Assembly: GCF_014656195.1 (NCBI RefSeq)
Contig: NZ_BNBY01000001.1
Coordinates: 503,148-567,147, forward strand
Length of the DNA: 64,000 nt
Direction of reading: 5' to 3'
From: Kitasatospora xanthocidica
Lineage (GTDB): Bacteria > Actinomycetota > Actinomycetes > Streptomycetales > Streptomycetaceae
A model generated the notes under the pieces. It ran no database searches. It was not told where the DNA came from and was given only the letters and a program-made list of their open reading frames with translations. Position 1 is the stretch's first letter. Every line of letters starts with the position of its first letter. The position numbers and the translations under genes were made by a program. Below are positions 55,333 through 63,787 of the stretch, piece by piece.

Positions 55333-56640
55333 ATGTCGCGCACCCTCGTCGCAGACCTCCAGGCCCGGATCGAGGAGACGGTCACCGTCTACGGCTGGGT
55401 GAACACGCTGCGGCTGCAGCGGCGCATCCAGTTCGTCCTGGTCCGCGACCACACCGGCCTCGTGCAGGTCACCCATCCGCGCGGTGGTGAGGGTGACGCC
55501 ATCGAGGCCGCCTTCGAGCGCGTGACGGTCGAGTCGGCCGTGAAGATCACCGGCAGGGTCGTCGCCAACCCGCAGGTCAAGCTGGGTGGTCTGGAGATCG
55601 TCCCGTCCCGGGTGGAGATCGTCTCGCTCGCCGAGCCGAAGCTGCCGATCGACGAGAAGACCGGCATCGACCAGCGGTTGGACTGGCGCTTCCTCGACGT
55701 CCGGCGCCCCGCCCAGCACCTGGTGTTCGACGTCCAGACGACCGTCGAGCGCGCGATGCGCGAGGTGGCCGCCGAGGAGGGGTTCACCGAGCTGCACACG
55801 CCGAAGCTCATGGGCACGGCCTCCGAGTCCGGCGCCGAGGTGTTCGAGGTCGGCTACTTCGGCCGTACCGCCTACCTGGCCCAATCCCCCCAGTTCTACA
55901 AGCAGATGGCGATCGCCGGCGGCATCGACAGGGTCTTCGAGATCGGGCCGGTGTTCCGGGCCGAGCCGTCCTTCACCTCCCGGCACGCCACCGAGTTCAC
56001 CGGCGTCGACGTCGAGATCGCCTGGGTCGACGGCGTCGAGGACGTGATGGCCTTCGAGGAGCGGATGCTGCACCGCGTCCTCGCGGCCGTGGCCGAGCGC
56101 CACGGTGCGGCGGTCGCCGAGCACTTCGGCACCCCGGTCGTCGTTCCGGAACTGCCGTTCCCCCGGATCACGATGGCGGACGCCCTGGCCCGGCTGCGGG
56201 CCGCGGGCTGGGACCCGGCGGGGGTGAAGGAGGACCTCGACCCGGAGGGCGAGCGCACGCTGTGCGCCCTGATCGCGGAGGAGACCGGGCACGAGTTCGT
56301 CTTCGTCACCCGCTTCCCGGCGTCCGTCCGGCCGTTCTACCACCTGCGGCCGGAGGACGACCCGACCGTCACCGAGTCCTTCGACCTGCTCTGGAAGGGC
56401 GTGGAGATCACCACCGGCGCCCAGCGCGAGCACCGCTACGACCGGCTGGTCGCCCAGGCCCGGGAGAAGGGCATGGACACCGGGCCGCTCTCCGGCTACC
56501 TGGACTGCTTCCGGTACGGCACCCCGCCGCACGGCGGTCTGGGCCTGGGACTCGGCCGGCTGCTCATGCTCGCCCTGGGCCTGCCGTCGATCCGCGAGGC
56601 GACCTTCCTCTTCCGGGGGCCGCACCGCCTGGAGCCGTAG
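55333..56640 (+). CDS. aspS2: archaeal-type aspartyl-tRNA synthetase (probable AspRS2)
   Basis: A 435-residue class II synthetase. The N-terminal OB fold (VTVYGWVNTLRLQRRIQFVL) binds the anticodon. The catalytic core shows the archaeal/eukaryotic-type AQSPQFYKQMAIAGG, motif 2 FRAEPSFTSRHATEFTGVD, and motif 3 GGLGLGLGRLLMLALGL. It lacks the large GAD insertion of ordinary bacterial AspRS (~590 residues), so it is an extra, archaeal-type enzyme, possibly non-discriminating. In motif 3 the residue before the essential Arg is Gly rather than the usual Glu. ATG 55333 follows GGAG. No neighbours explain it. Confidence 0.82.
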   Translation: MSRTLVADLQARIEETVTVYGWVNTLRLQRRIQFVLVRDHTGLVQVTHPRGGEGDAIEAAFERVTVESAVKITGRVVANPQVKLGGLEIVPSRVEIVSLAEPKLPIDEKTGIDQRLDWRFLDVRRPAQHLVFDVQTTVERAMREVAAEEGFTELHTPKLMGTASESGAEVFEVGYFGRTAYLAQSPQFYKQMAIAGGIDRVFEIGPVFRAEPSFTSRHATEFTGVDVEIAWVDGVEDVMAFEERMLHRVLAAVAERHGAAVAEHFGTPVVVPELPFPRITMADALARLRAAGWDPAGVKEDLDPEGERTLCALIAEETGHEFVFVTRFPASVRPFYHLRPEDDPTVTESFDLLWKGVEITTGAQREHRYDRLVAQAREKGMDTGPLSGYLDCFRYGTPPHGGLGLGLGRLLMLALGLPSIREATFLFRGPHRLEP

Positions 56641-56662
56641 GGCCGCGGGTACGGATGGCTCG

Positions 56663-56695
56663 GCGCAGGAAGTCGGCCCGGCCGACTTCCTGCGC
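56663..56695. repeat. dispersed palindromic element, copy C
   Basis: A perfect 15-bp stem (56663-56677 with 56681-56695), core GGAAGTCGGC, 22 bp past the synthetase stop. Confidence 0.85.
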
Positions 56696-56940
56696 TCTCC
56701 GCGTCCCTGGCCTTCCTCGGTGTTTCTCAGTACCTGACGGCCTCGCGCATCGTCACGGCGTCGGTGAACTCGGCCTGCGGCGCCTGGATCTCGTGACGCG
56801 GTGGCCGGAAGCCGTCGGATCGGGCCGGATCGGGACGCGCCGGAACGGGGTGCGGCGTCCAGGGCGTCACACTCCGGTGTGCTGTCCTGTCGCATGGGTG
56901 AGGGGACCACCGAGGGCGAGGCGAAGGGGTGGGGAGCGCG

Positions 56941-57483
56941 GTGCGGAGCGACGGAGTGAACGGGCTGCCGGAACAGGGTGTGGGCGCGATCATGGGCGAG
57001 CGGCGGCGGTTGATCAACCTCGCGTACCGGTTGCTCGGCTCGTCGGCCGACGCCGAGGACGTGGTGCGGGAGACCTACGCCCGCTGGTACGCGATGCCCC
57101 GGCGGGAGCGGGAGGCGATCGGTTCGCCCGGCGGCTGGCTGACGACGGTCGCCAGCCGTATCTGCCTGAACGTCCTGGGCTCGGACCGGGTGCGGCGGGA
57201 GTGGGCGGGCGCCGGGCCGGTCGCGGCGGCGGATCCGGCGGACGTGATCACCCTGGACGAGTCGGTCGGCATGGTCTCCCTCGTCGTCCTGGAGTCGATG
57301 GCGCCGGCCGAACGCGTGGCCTTCGTCCTGCACGACGTCTTCCAGTACCCGTTCGCCGAGGTGGCCGCGGTCGTCGGACGGTCGTCGGCGGCCTGTCGGC
57401 AGCTGGCCTTCTCGGCGCGCCACCGGATCCGGGTCGCGCAGGAGGCGGCGACGCCGGTGGAATTCCTGCCGGTCCGGGGGTGA
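56941..57483 (+). CDS. short ECF sigma factor lacking the usual C-terminal domain
   Basis: A 180-residue protein. Sigma region 2 is intact (INLAYRLLGSSADAEDVVRE, then GWLTTVASRICLNVL) and region 4 follows (LESMAPAERVAFVLHDVFQY, FAEVAAVVGRSSAACRQLAF). This is the SigJ/ECF41-like sequence type, whose members normally continue with a ~100-residue SnoaL-like domain that tunes activity; here a stop follows soon after region 4. RETYARWY replaces the more usual QDTYLRW. GTG 56941 chosen near GGGGAG. It may be truncated or a naturally short, more active form. Confidence 0.7.
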   Translation: MRSDGVNGLPEQGVGAIMGERRRLINLAYRLLGSSADAEDVVRETYARWYAMPRREREAIGSPGGWLTTVASRICLNVLGSDRVRREWAGAGPVAAADPADVITLDESVGMVSLVVLESMAPAERVAFVLHDVFQYPFAEVAAVVGRSSAACRQLAFSARHRIRVAQEAATPVEFLPVRG

Positions 57484-57701
57484 GGTAGGTCATACCGCTC
57501 GGGGCGTGGGGGCGGGCACTGTTTCCCGGGGGCGTACTGGGCGTGTTCACGCCCGTCCGCACACCATCGAGCGCCCCTCTATGGCCTTGTCGTCGTAAAA
57601 CCGACCGATAAGGTGTTAATCCAACATTCATCCATGCCGCATAGCCTCCGAGGGCTAGCCTCATGCTCAACGTCATCGTCCGACCAGGAGGCGAAAGCCC
57701 C

Positions 57702-58490
57702 GTGCAAGGCACTGTCACCACACCAGGCGGCTCCACGGTGGCCGGGGGCCAGGGCGAGGCGTTCCTGCTCGTCGTGGACGACGAGCCCAACATCCGCGAA
57801 CTGCTCTCCGCCTCGCTGCGCTTCTCCGGATTCCGGGTCGCCTCCGCCGCCAGCGGCACCGAGGCGCTCGAACTGATCGCCACCGAGCGCCCCGACCTGG
57901 TCGTGCTCGACGTGATGCTCCCCGACCTCGACGGGTTCACCGTCGTCGAGAAGCTGCGCGAGCGCACCAGCCGCGGCCAGATAGCCGGGCCGGCCCACGG
58001 GCACCCCGGCGACCACCTGCCCGTCCTCTTCCTCACCGCCAAGGACGGCGTCGGCGACAAGGTGCAGGGGCTCGCCGCGGGCGCGGACGACTACGTCACC
58101 AAGCCGTTCAGCCTGGAAGAGCTGATCGCCCGGATCCGGGCCATCCTGCGCCGGGCCGGCGGGCCCGCCGAGGACGGCCGGCTGCTCGTCGCCGACCTCA
58201 GCCTCGACCCGGTCGCCCACGAGGTCACCCGCGCCGGTACCCCGGTCTCGCTCTCCCCGACCGAGTTCAAGCTGCTGCACTACCTGATGGCCAACGTCGG
58301 CCGGGTGGTCTCCAAGGCGCAGATCCTCGACCACGTCTGGGCCTACGACTTCGGCGGCGACCTCTCCATCGTCGAGTCGTACATCTCCTACCTGCGCCGC
58401 AAGCTCGACTCCGGCCCGGCGCACGGCCCCAAGCTGATCCACACCGTGCGCGGCATCGGCTACGCGCTGCGCCGCCCCCCGCAGGGCTGA
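57702..58490 (+). CDS. OmpR/PhoB-type response regulator
   Basis: A 262-residue two-component regulator. Receiver: VVDDEPNIRELLSA, phospho-Asp in VVLDVMLPDLDGF, Thr in FLTAKD, Lys in YVTKPFS. A ~15-residue Gly/His/Pro insert (RGQIAGPAHGHPGDH) sits before the beta4 strand, larger than usual. The C-terminal winged helix is VSLSPTEFKLLHYLMANVGR to the end. GTG 57702 is used because AGGAGG lies ten bases upstream; ATG 57663 is the alternative (275 residues). The histidine kinase gene follows after 15 bp. Confidence 0.85.
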   Translation: MQGTVTTPGGSTVAGGQGEAFLLVVDDEPNIRELLSASLRFSGFRVASAASGTEALELIATERPDLVVLDVMLPDLDGFTVVEKLRERTSRGQIAGPAHGHPGDHLPVLFLTAKDGVGDKVQGLAAGADDYVTKPFSLEELIARIRAILRRAGGPAEDGRLLVADLSLDPVAHEVTRAGTPVSLSPTEFKLLHYLMANVGRVVSKAQILDHVWAYDFGGDLSIVESYISYLRRKLDSGPAHGPKLIHTVRGIGYALRRPPQG

Positions 58491-58505
58491 CCGGTACCGG
58501 CCCAC

Positions 58506-60059
58506 GTGTTCGCCCGCTCCTCCTCACGACCGTCGTCGCAGCGCTCGTCCTCACGACGGCTGTCCCTGCGCCGGCTGTCGCTGCGCGCCCGGCTGCTGGT
58601 GCTCGTGCTCGCCCTGGTCACCACCGGTCTCGCGGTCAGCGACGCCTTCGTGCTCGGCACCGTCCGGGCACAGCTGGTGGAGCAGCTGGACGAACAGCTC
58701 CAGCGGTACGGGCCGCCGCTCTCCCGCAAGCCCCCGGGCCGGATGGCCACGCCCGACCCCAACCGGCCCGCCGTCACCGGGCGGCGGGTCAGCCTGCCCA
58801 GCCAGTACCTGGTGCAGTACCTGTCCTCGGACGGCAAGGTGCAGGCGGTGATGCGCCAGCCCGTCTCGGACAGCGACCCGGCGCCGCAGCTGGCCGGCCT
58901 GGACCCGGCCCGGACCGCCCCCGACGTCCCCTTCGACCTGCCCGACCAGCGCGGCAACCACAACTGGCGGGTGCTGGTGCTGCCGCTCCAGGCGCCCCGC
59001 CAGCCCGCCGGCGGCACCAGCGTGTTCGCCTCGCCGGTCACCCCGGCGTACGTCATGGTGGCCGTCTCCCGCGAGGACATCGACGCCACCCTGGGCAAGC
59101 TGAACACCTCCTTCCTGGCGATCGGCGGGGCGGTGCTGGTGCTGATCGCGGCGCTCGGCTTCTTCGCCGTCCGGGCCGGGCTGCGGCCGCTGCGGCGGAT
59201 CGAGGAGGGCGCCGAGCGGATCGCGGCCGGCGAACTGTCGCACCGGATGCCCGAACTCTCCCCGGGCACCGAGGTCGGACGGCTGTCGAACGCGCTCAAC
59301 GGGATGCTCACCCAGATCGAGGCGGCCTTCGCGGCCCGCGCCGAGTCCGAGGCCCGGATGCGACGGTTCGTCGCGGACGCCTCGCACGAGCTGCGCACCC
59401 CGCTGGCCGGGATCCGCGGCTTCGCCGAGCTGTACCGGATGGGCGCGCTGCCCACCGAGTCGGACGTCACGCGCACCATGAGCCGGATCGAGAGCGAGGC
59501 TGACCGGATGGGCGCCCTGGTCGAGGACCTGCTGGTGCTCGCCCGGCTGGACGAGGAACGGCCGCTCGACCTCGCCCCGATGGACCTGCGCACCCTCGCC
59601 GCCGACGCGCTGCACGACCTCACCGCGCTCGACCCCAGCCGGCCGGTCGCGCTCACCGGCCCCGCCGGCCAGGGGTCGCCCGGCGCGGCGCCCGTCCTCG
59701 GCGACGAGGCACGGCTGCGGCAGGTGGTCACCAACCTGGTCGGCAACGCGGTCAAGCACACCCCGACCGGCACCCCCGTGCGGATCGGCGTGGGGGCCGG
59801 GCCCGACGGAGTCTGCCTGCTGGAAGTCGCCGACGCCGGCCCCGGCCTCACCGAGGAACAGGCCCAGCGGGTCTTCGACCGGTTCTTCCGGGTCGACGCC
59901 TCGCGCAGCCGGGACAACGGCGGCGGCGCCGGACTCGGCCTCGCCATCGCCACCGCCCTCACCCGGGCGCACGGCGGCACCCTCACCCTGGACACCGCGC
60001 CGGGCGAGGGCGCGACATTCCGGGTCGAACTGCCCGATCACGGCGACCGGGATTCCTGA
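58506..60059 (+). CDS. sensor histidine kinase
   Basis: A 517-residue kinase: basic Ser/Arg-rich N-terminus, membrane segment 1 (~28-50), a ~160-residue extracytoplasmic sensor region, membrane segment 2 ([20 protein letters not shown]), HAMP, the phospho-acceptor His in [20 protein letters not shown], then N-box [12 protein letters not shown]1 DAGPGL and G2 GAGLGLAIA. It phosphorylates the response regulator encoded immediately upstream. The signal is unknown. The surface-anchored protein gene downstream may belong to the same regulon. Confidence 0.88.
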   Translation: MFARSSSRPSSQRSSSRRLSLRRLSLRARLLVLVLALVTTGLAVSDAFVLGTVRAQLVEQLDEQLQRYGPPLSRKPPGRMATPDPNRPAVTGRRVSLPSQYLVQYLSSDGKVQAVMRQPVSDSDPAPQLAGLDPARTAPDVPFDLPDQRGNHNWRVLVLPLQAPRQPAGGTSVFASPVTPAYVMVAVSREDIDATLGKLNTSFLAIGGAVLVLIAALGFFAVRAGLRPLRRIEEGAERIAAGELSHRMPELSPGTEVGRLSNALNGMLTQIEAAFAARAESEARMRRFVADASHELRTPLAGIRGFAELYRMGALPTESDVTRTMSRIESEADRMGALVEDLLVLARLDEERPLDLAPMDLRTLAADALHDLTALDPSRPVALTGPAGQGSPGAAPVLGDEARLRQVVTNLVGNAVKHTPTGTPVRIGVGAGPDGVCLLEVADAGPGLTEEQAQRVFDRFFRVDASRSRDNGGGAGLGLAIATALTRAHGGTLTLDTAPGEGATFRVELPDHGDRDS

Positions 60060-60232
60060 GGAAATGTCGACTCGTCAATTCTGTTGCCGAACAGGAGAAT
60101 TCGGGGCGCGCTCATTGCCGGAATCCGGCATGGAGCGTCAAGAAAGCGTCTGCCTATGATCGGCTCTGCCCGGCCGGCACGACCTGTCCGGACCGAGGCT
60201 TCTGCTTTCATTCCGACCCGAAAGAGGTCATC

Positions 60233-61183
60233 GTGAAACTCCGCCGTTCCCTGGTTTCGGCCGCCGTCCTCGCCGCCGTGCTCTCGCCCGCCGCCGTGTT
60301 CTCCGCGGCACCCGCCTTCGCGGGGACGGCCCCGGTGGCGCGGGCCCAGAGCGACAGCGGCTCGATCGCCGAGCTGGAGAAGGCCGCCGCCGACGCCGCG
60401 AAGGCCTACGAGGCCGCCGTCGCCAACGAGGCCAAGGTCAAGGCCGAGTCCTCCGCCTTCATGGACAACCCGGAGCCCTACCTCGGCAAGTTCAAGGCGG
60501 CCAAGGAGGCCGCGGCCAAGGCCGCCACCGCCAAGGCCGCCACCGACAAGGAGGCCGAGGAGGCGGCCCAGGCCTACGGCACCGCCAAGGAGGAGGACCT
60601 CCCCAAGGCCAGGGAGCGGATGCTGAAGGCGTTCGACGCCGCCAACGCCGCCCTCGCCGTGGTCGAGAAGGCCAAGGCCGCCGTGACCGCGGCCGAGACC
60701 GCGATGGACGACGCCAAGGTCGCGGCGTTCATGCGCGGCGTCGACGCCCAGGAGGCCACCAAGGCGGCCCTGGCGGCCAAGACCGCCGCCGACAAGGCAC
60801 TCGCCGACGCGAAGGCGGCCGCCGAGAAGCCGGTGGAGACGCCGGTCGAGAAGCCGGTGGAGACGCCGGTGGAGAAGCCCGTCGAGCAGCCGGTGCAGAA
60901 GCCGGTCGAGCAGCCCGTGGAGAAGCCCGTCGAGAAGCCGACCACCGTCACCCCGGCCTCGGACACCACCAAGGCCTCGACCACGACGGCCACCACCACC
61001 TCCGCCACCCAGGCGGCCACCACCACCCAGGCGGCCACCACCGGTTCGACCACCGAGCTCGCCGAGACCGGCTCCGGCCCGGCCACCCCGTACCTCGCCC
61101 TGGGCTCCGGCCTCGCCATCAGCCTCGGCGCCGCCGCCCTCTACGTCTCCCGCCGCAAGCCGGCCGCCCGCACCACCCGCTGA
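60233..61183 (+). CDS. sortase-anchored (LAETG) coiled-coil surface protein with PVE-P repeats
   Basis: A 316-residue exported protein. Signal peptide ~1-30 (ends near APAFAG). A long Ala/Lys/Glu helical region follows (coiled-coil-like, 45-200), then a proline repeat ([20 protein letters not shown] and variants, to ~250), a Thr-rich stretch, and a C-terminal sorting signal: LAETG near residue 282, a hydrophobic segment and [15 protein letters not shown] is the class E sortase motif used for streptomycete chaplins. Role likely adhesive or structural on the cell wall. Confidence 0.82.
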   Translation: MKLRRSLVSAAVLAAVLSPAAVFSAAPAFAGTAPVARAQSDSGSIAELEKAAADAAKAYEAAVANEAKVKAESSAFMDNPEPYLGKFKAAKEAAAKAATAKAATDKEAEEAAQAYGTAKEEDLPKARERMLKAFDAANAALAVVEKAKAAVTAAETAMDDAKVAAFMRGVDAQEATKAALAAKTAADKALADAKAAAEKPVETPVEKPVETPVEKPVEQPVQKPVEQPVEKPVEKPTTVTPASDTTKASTTTATTTSATQAATTTQAATTGSTTELAETGSGPATPYLALGSGLAISLGAAALYVSRRKPAARTTR

Positions 61184-61238
61184 CCCACCCCGGTTCGCGC
61201 CCGCTCGGGAGGAGGCCGCGAACCGCCCCGCACCCCAC

Positions 61239-61277
61239 CGGAACCGCAGGACAGGCCCCGCCCGTCCTGCGGTTCCG
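61239..61277 (+). terminator. hairpin terminator of the LAETG gene
   Basis: A perfect 14-bp stem with an 11-nt loop (61239-61252 with 61264-61277). Confidence 0.8.
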
Positions 61278-61420
61278 CCGTTCCCGGCCCCGAAACTCCT
61301 CGATCGGGTGAACCGGACCCCGTTCACCCGGTCGGCCCCTCGGTCGTGTGCGACCGTGCAGCCGTTGCTTGTGCGGACTCGCACGGGCTGATCACACTGG
61401 ACGGGAAGAGGGGTGTCCCC

Positions 61421-62032
61421 ATGAGCGCGCTCGTTGCCGAGAGGACCGTCGTGAACCTGGACCAGCAGCTGTGGCAGGCGTGGAAGTCCATGGACGTACC
61501 CGAGGGCTTCCACGCGGAGATCATTGAGGGGACGATCACGTTGTCACCCACCGGCGGAGTTCGTCACTTCACTGTCAACAGGCGGCTGGGGCGGGCTCTG
61601 TACGACCATCTGAGGGGTTCCGGGTACGGGCCTGCGCAGGACGGCAACGTCATTGCCGGCCTCAAGGTGTTCATTCCGGATGTCTTCGTGGCGCCGGACG
61701 ATGTCGATGAGATCGAGCACCCCGAGGGCGTGGGGGTACTGGCTTCCGGTGTACCGCTGGTCGTCGAGACCGTTTCTCCCGGTGCTGAGGCCCGTAAGCG
61801 CGACCACGTCCTCAAGGTTCGCGCCTACGCCGCCGCAGGCATCCCGGTGTACGTGATCATCGATGACCATGATGACGGTGGCATCGTGACCATCCTCACC
61901 GGACCGGACCGCGAGCGTCGCGCCTACGAGTACTCCGCCCGCATCCCCTACGGCAAGGAGGCCGTGATCCCCGAGGGCCCCGCCAAGGGCTTCGTGATCG
62001 GCCCCGAGATCACCGGCGAGCGCCGTGACTGA
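61421..62032 (+). CDS. Uma2 family (DUF820) restriction-endonuclease-fold protein
   Basis: A 203-residue protein. GFHAEIIEGTITLSPTGG, IPDVFVAPDD (catalytic Asp), LVVETVSPGAEARKRDHVLK (Glu and Lys) and YAAAGIPVYVIID are the PD-(D/E)xK nuclease pieces of the Uma2 family, expanded in cyanobacteria and actinobacteria. Biological role is unclear; a nuclease is predicted. ATG 61421 chosen. Its stop overlaps the GTG of the next gene by 8 bp, so the two are coupled. Confidence 0.8.
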   Translation: MSALVAERTVVNLDQQLWQAWKSMDVPEGFHAEIIEGTITLSPTGGVRHFTVNRRLGRALYDHLRGSGYGPAQDGNVIAGLKVFIPDVFVAPDDVDEIEHPEGVGVLASGVPLVVETVSPGAEARKRDHVLKVRAYAAAGIPVYVIIDDHDDGGIVTILTGPDRERRAYEYSARIPYGKEAVIPEGPAKGFVIGPEITGERRD

Positions 62033-63401
62033 CCGCGCAGTGGCCGACCGCTCGGTGTCGTTCAAGCGGGACCTGTCCGAGTGGCGGATCCTGCTGGTGG
62101 CATGGCGGCTGCTGGTGCTGCAGGGGGCGGATCCGGTGGTGGGGGCCGGGATGGCGGAGCACTCGACGTACCGGGCGCATCCGTGGCGGCGGGTGGAGCA
62201 CACGCTGGGGAGCGGGCGGCGGCTGTTCTACCAGGACGCGGAGTCGCTGGCGCGGGAGGTCGCCCGGCTGGAGCGGGCGCACAAGCGGATCCGGGGGACG
62301 GCGCCGGACGGGCGGTCGTACGACGCCCGGGACGCCGGGACCAGGGCGTGGGTGCTGCTGACGCTCTTCGAGTGCGTGGTCGAGATGCGGCGCCGCGGCG
62401 GGGACCCGTACGACGCGGGGCAGTTGGAGGAGGCGTACGCGCAGTTCACCGAGGCGGTCGCGGCCTTCGGCCTGCCGGAGGGTGAACTGCCCGCCACGGC
62501 GCAGGACTTGCCGGCCTACTTCGCCCGGTACGCCCGGGAGAGGCTGGAGTTCACCGACGCGGGGCGCTACCTGCTGGGCGACCTGCTGCGGGAGGCGCCC
62601 CGGCCGCGGCGGCTGTGGTTCCTCGGGGACGCCGGGTGGCGGGTGGTGCGGGTCGTGGTGGCCCGGGTGATCCACGACCTGACGGTGGCGGACCTGCCGC
62701 CGGCGGTGCGGGAGCGGTTCGGGCTGGCCGCCACCCGGCGCGGCGCGGTGCTGTCCTTCGTGCTGCACCGCGGGGCGGGGGCGCTCGTCCGGCTCCTGCC
62801 GGACCGGCTGCGCTACCGCTCCGCGGAGGAGGAGCGGCCGCCCCGCCGCTACCGTCCGGACCGGGACACCCGCGGGCCCCGGCTGGACCGGTTCTTCCGC
62901 GAGGTGCTGGACCAGACCGGCGACGGCTCGATCACCGTGCACGACCTGCGGGCGATGGCGCACAACGTGTGCTGGCAGCTGGAGCTGGACGAGGCGGGGG
63001 AGGCCCGGGTGCACGGGGCCTTCGAGGGCTGGTGGGAGCAGTTGCGCGCGGCGATGGACGCCGACGGTGACGGGAGGGTCAGCCGGGAGGAGTTCGTGGC
63101 GGCCACCCTGGCCGGCTGCGACCGGGACGAGGCCTACCTGGAGCAGGGGCTGCTGCCCGCGTTGCGGGCGGTGTTCACCGCGGCGGACACCGACGGCAGC
63201 GGCTTCCTGGAGTTCGACGAGTACCGCGTGGTGTTCGGCGGCGCGCGGGTGCACCCGGCCGAGCTGTCGCACGGGTTCCGCCAGTTGGACGCGGACGGGG
63301 ACGGGCGGATCACCCGGGAGGAGTTCCTGCACGGCTTCACCGAGTTCTTCACCGCCCGCGCCGGCTCCACCTCGGGCACCCAGCTCCTCGGCCGCGCCTG
63401 A
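62025..63401 (+). CDS. MpaB-like oxygenase fused to C-terminal EF-hands
   Basis: A 458-residue protein. Residues ~20-270 resemble the MpaB/DUF2236 oxygenase domain: YRAHPWRRVEHTLGSGRRLF, then RAHKRIRGTAPDGRSYDARD and AWVLLTLFECVVEM, an all-helical haem-linked fold in known members. The C-terminal part holds four calcium loops: DQTGDGSITVHD, DADGDGRVSREE, DTDGSGFLEFDE and DADGDGRITREE. Such a fusion suggests calcium control of the oxygenase. GTG 62025 overlaps the Uma2 stop; GTG 62040 is another candidate start. Confidence 0.72.
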   Translation: MTDRAVADRSVSFKRDLSEWRILLVAWRLLVLQGADPVVGAGMAEHSTYRAHPWRRVEHTLGSGRRLFYQDAESLAREVARLERAHKRIRGTAPDGRSYDARDAGTRAWVLLTLFECVVEMRRRGGDPYDAGQLEEAYAQFTEAVAAFGLPEGELPATAQDLPAYFARYARERLEFTDAGRYLLGDLLREAPRPRRLWFLGDAGWRVVRVVVARVIHDLTVADLPPAVRERFGLAATRRGAVLSFVLHRGAGALVRLLPDRLRYRSAEEERPPRRYRPDRDTRGPRLDRFFREVLDQTGDGSITVHDLRAMAHNVCWQLELDEAGEARVHGAFEGWWEQLRAAMDADGDGRVSREEFVAATLAGCDRDEAYLEQGLLPALRAVFTAADTDGSGFLEFDEYRVVFGGARVHPAELSHGFRQLDADGDGRITREEFLHGFTEFFTARAGSTSGTQLLGRA

Positions 63402-63422
63402 CCGGAGCTGTCAGGCAGTAGC

Positions 63423-63452
63423 ACGCCCCGCCCGCCGACGCGAGCGGGGCGT
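63423..63452 (+). terminator. hairpin terminator
   Basis: ACGCCCCGC (63423-63431) pairs with GCGGGGCGT (63444-63452), loop 12, about 20 bp past the EF-hand gene stop. Confidence 0.65.
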
Positions 63453-63664
63453 CGGCCTGTCAAGCGCCGGTTCGGCCAAGAGCGGGACGGCATCCGCCCG
63501 GTCGTTCGTTGCCTCCGGCCGGGCCGGTCCGCAGACTGTGCGCACCGCCCGCGAGCCGCCCGCGCACCGCGACGCGAACCGTGACGTAAACCGTGACGCA
63601 TCGCACAGGACCGTGTACGCCACCCCACCTGCGGTTCCCCCGTAAGGATGGTGGATACTGAGCC

Positions 63665-63688
63665 TTGTGAACGTGTTCACGTTCACAA
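63665..63688. promoter_or_regulatory. Rex (redox) operator upstream of cydA
   Basis: TTGTGAACGTG-TT-CACGTTCACAA: perfect 11-bp arms with two central bases. TGTGAACGTGTTCACG (63666-63681) matches the streptomycete Rex consensus TGTGAACNNNTTCACA at all but the last base. Rex represses cytochrome bd genes until NADH/NAD+ rises. Confidence 0.75.
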
Positions 63689-63787
63689 GCGGACAAGCTT
63701 GCGTGGCTCGTCGGCGGTCCACGGCTATAGAAGATGTTTGTCCGGAATGCGCCCGTCATCACACGGGCAGGCTGGAGAGAGGGCGAC

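Larger units (their letters stand above)
63402..63787. other. intergenic region with terminator, Rex operator and cydA promoter
   Basis: A 386-bp stretch without a convincing gene. From left: a 9-bp-stem hairpin at 63423-63452 after the EF-hand gene, about 200 bp with nothing recognised, the Rex-type palindrome at 63665-63688, a possible -10 (TATAGA, 63726-63731) and GGAGAGAGGG before the cydA GTG. Confidence 0.6.
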
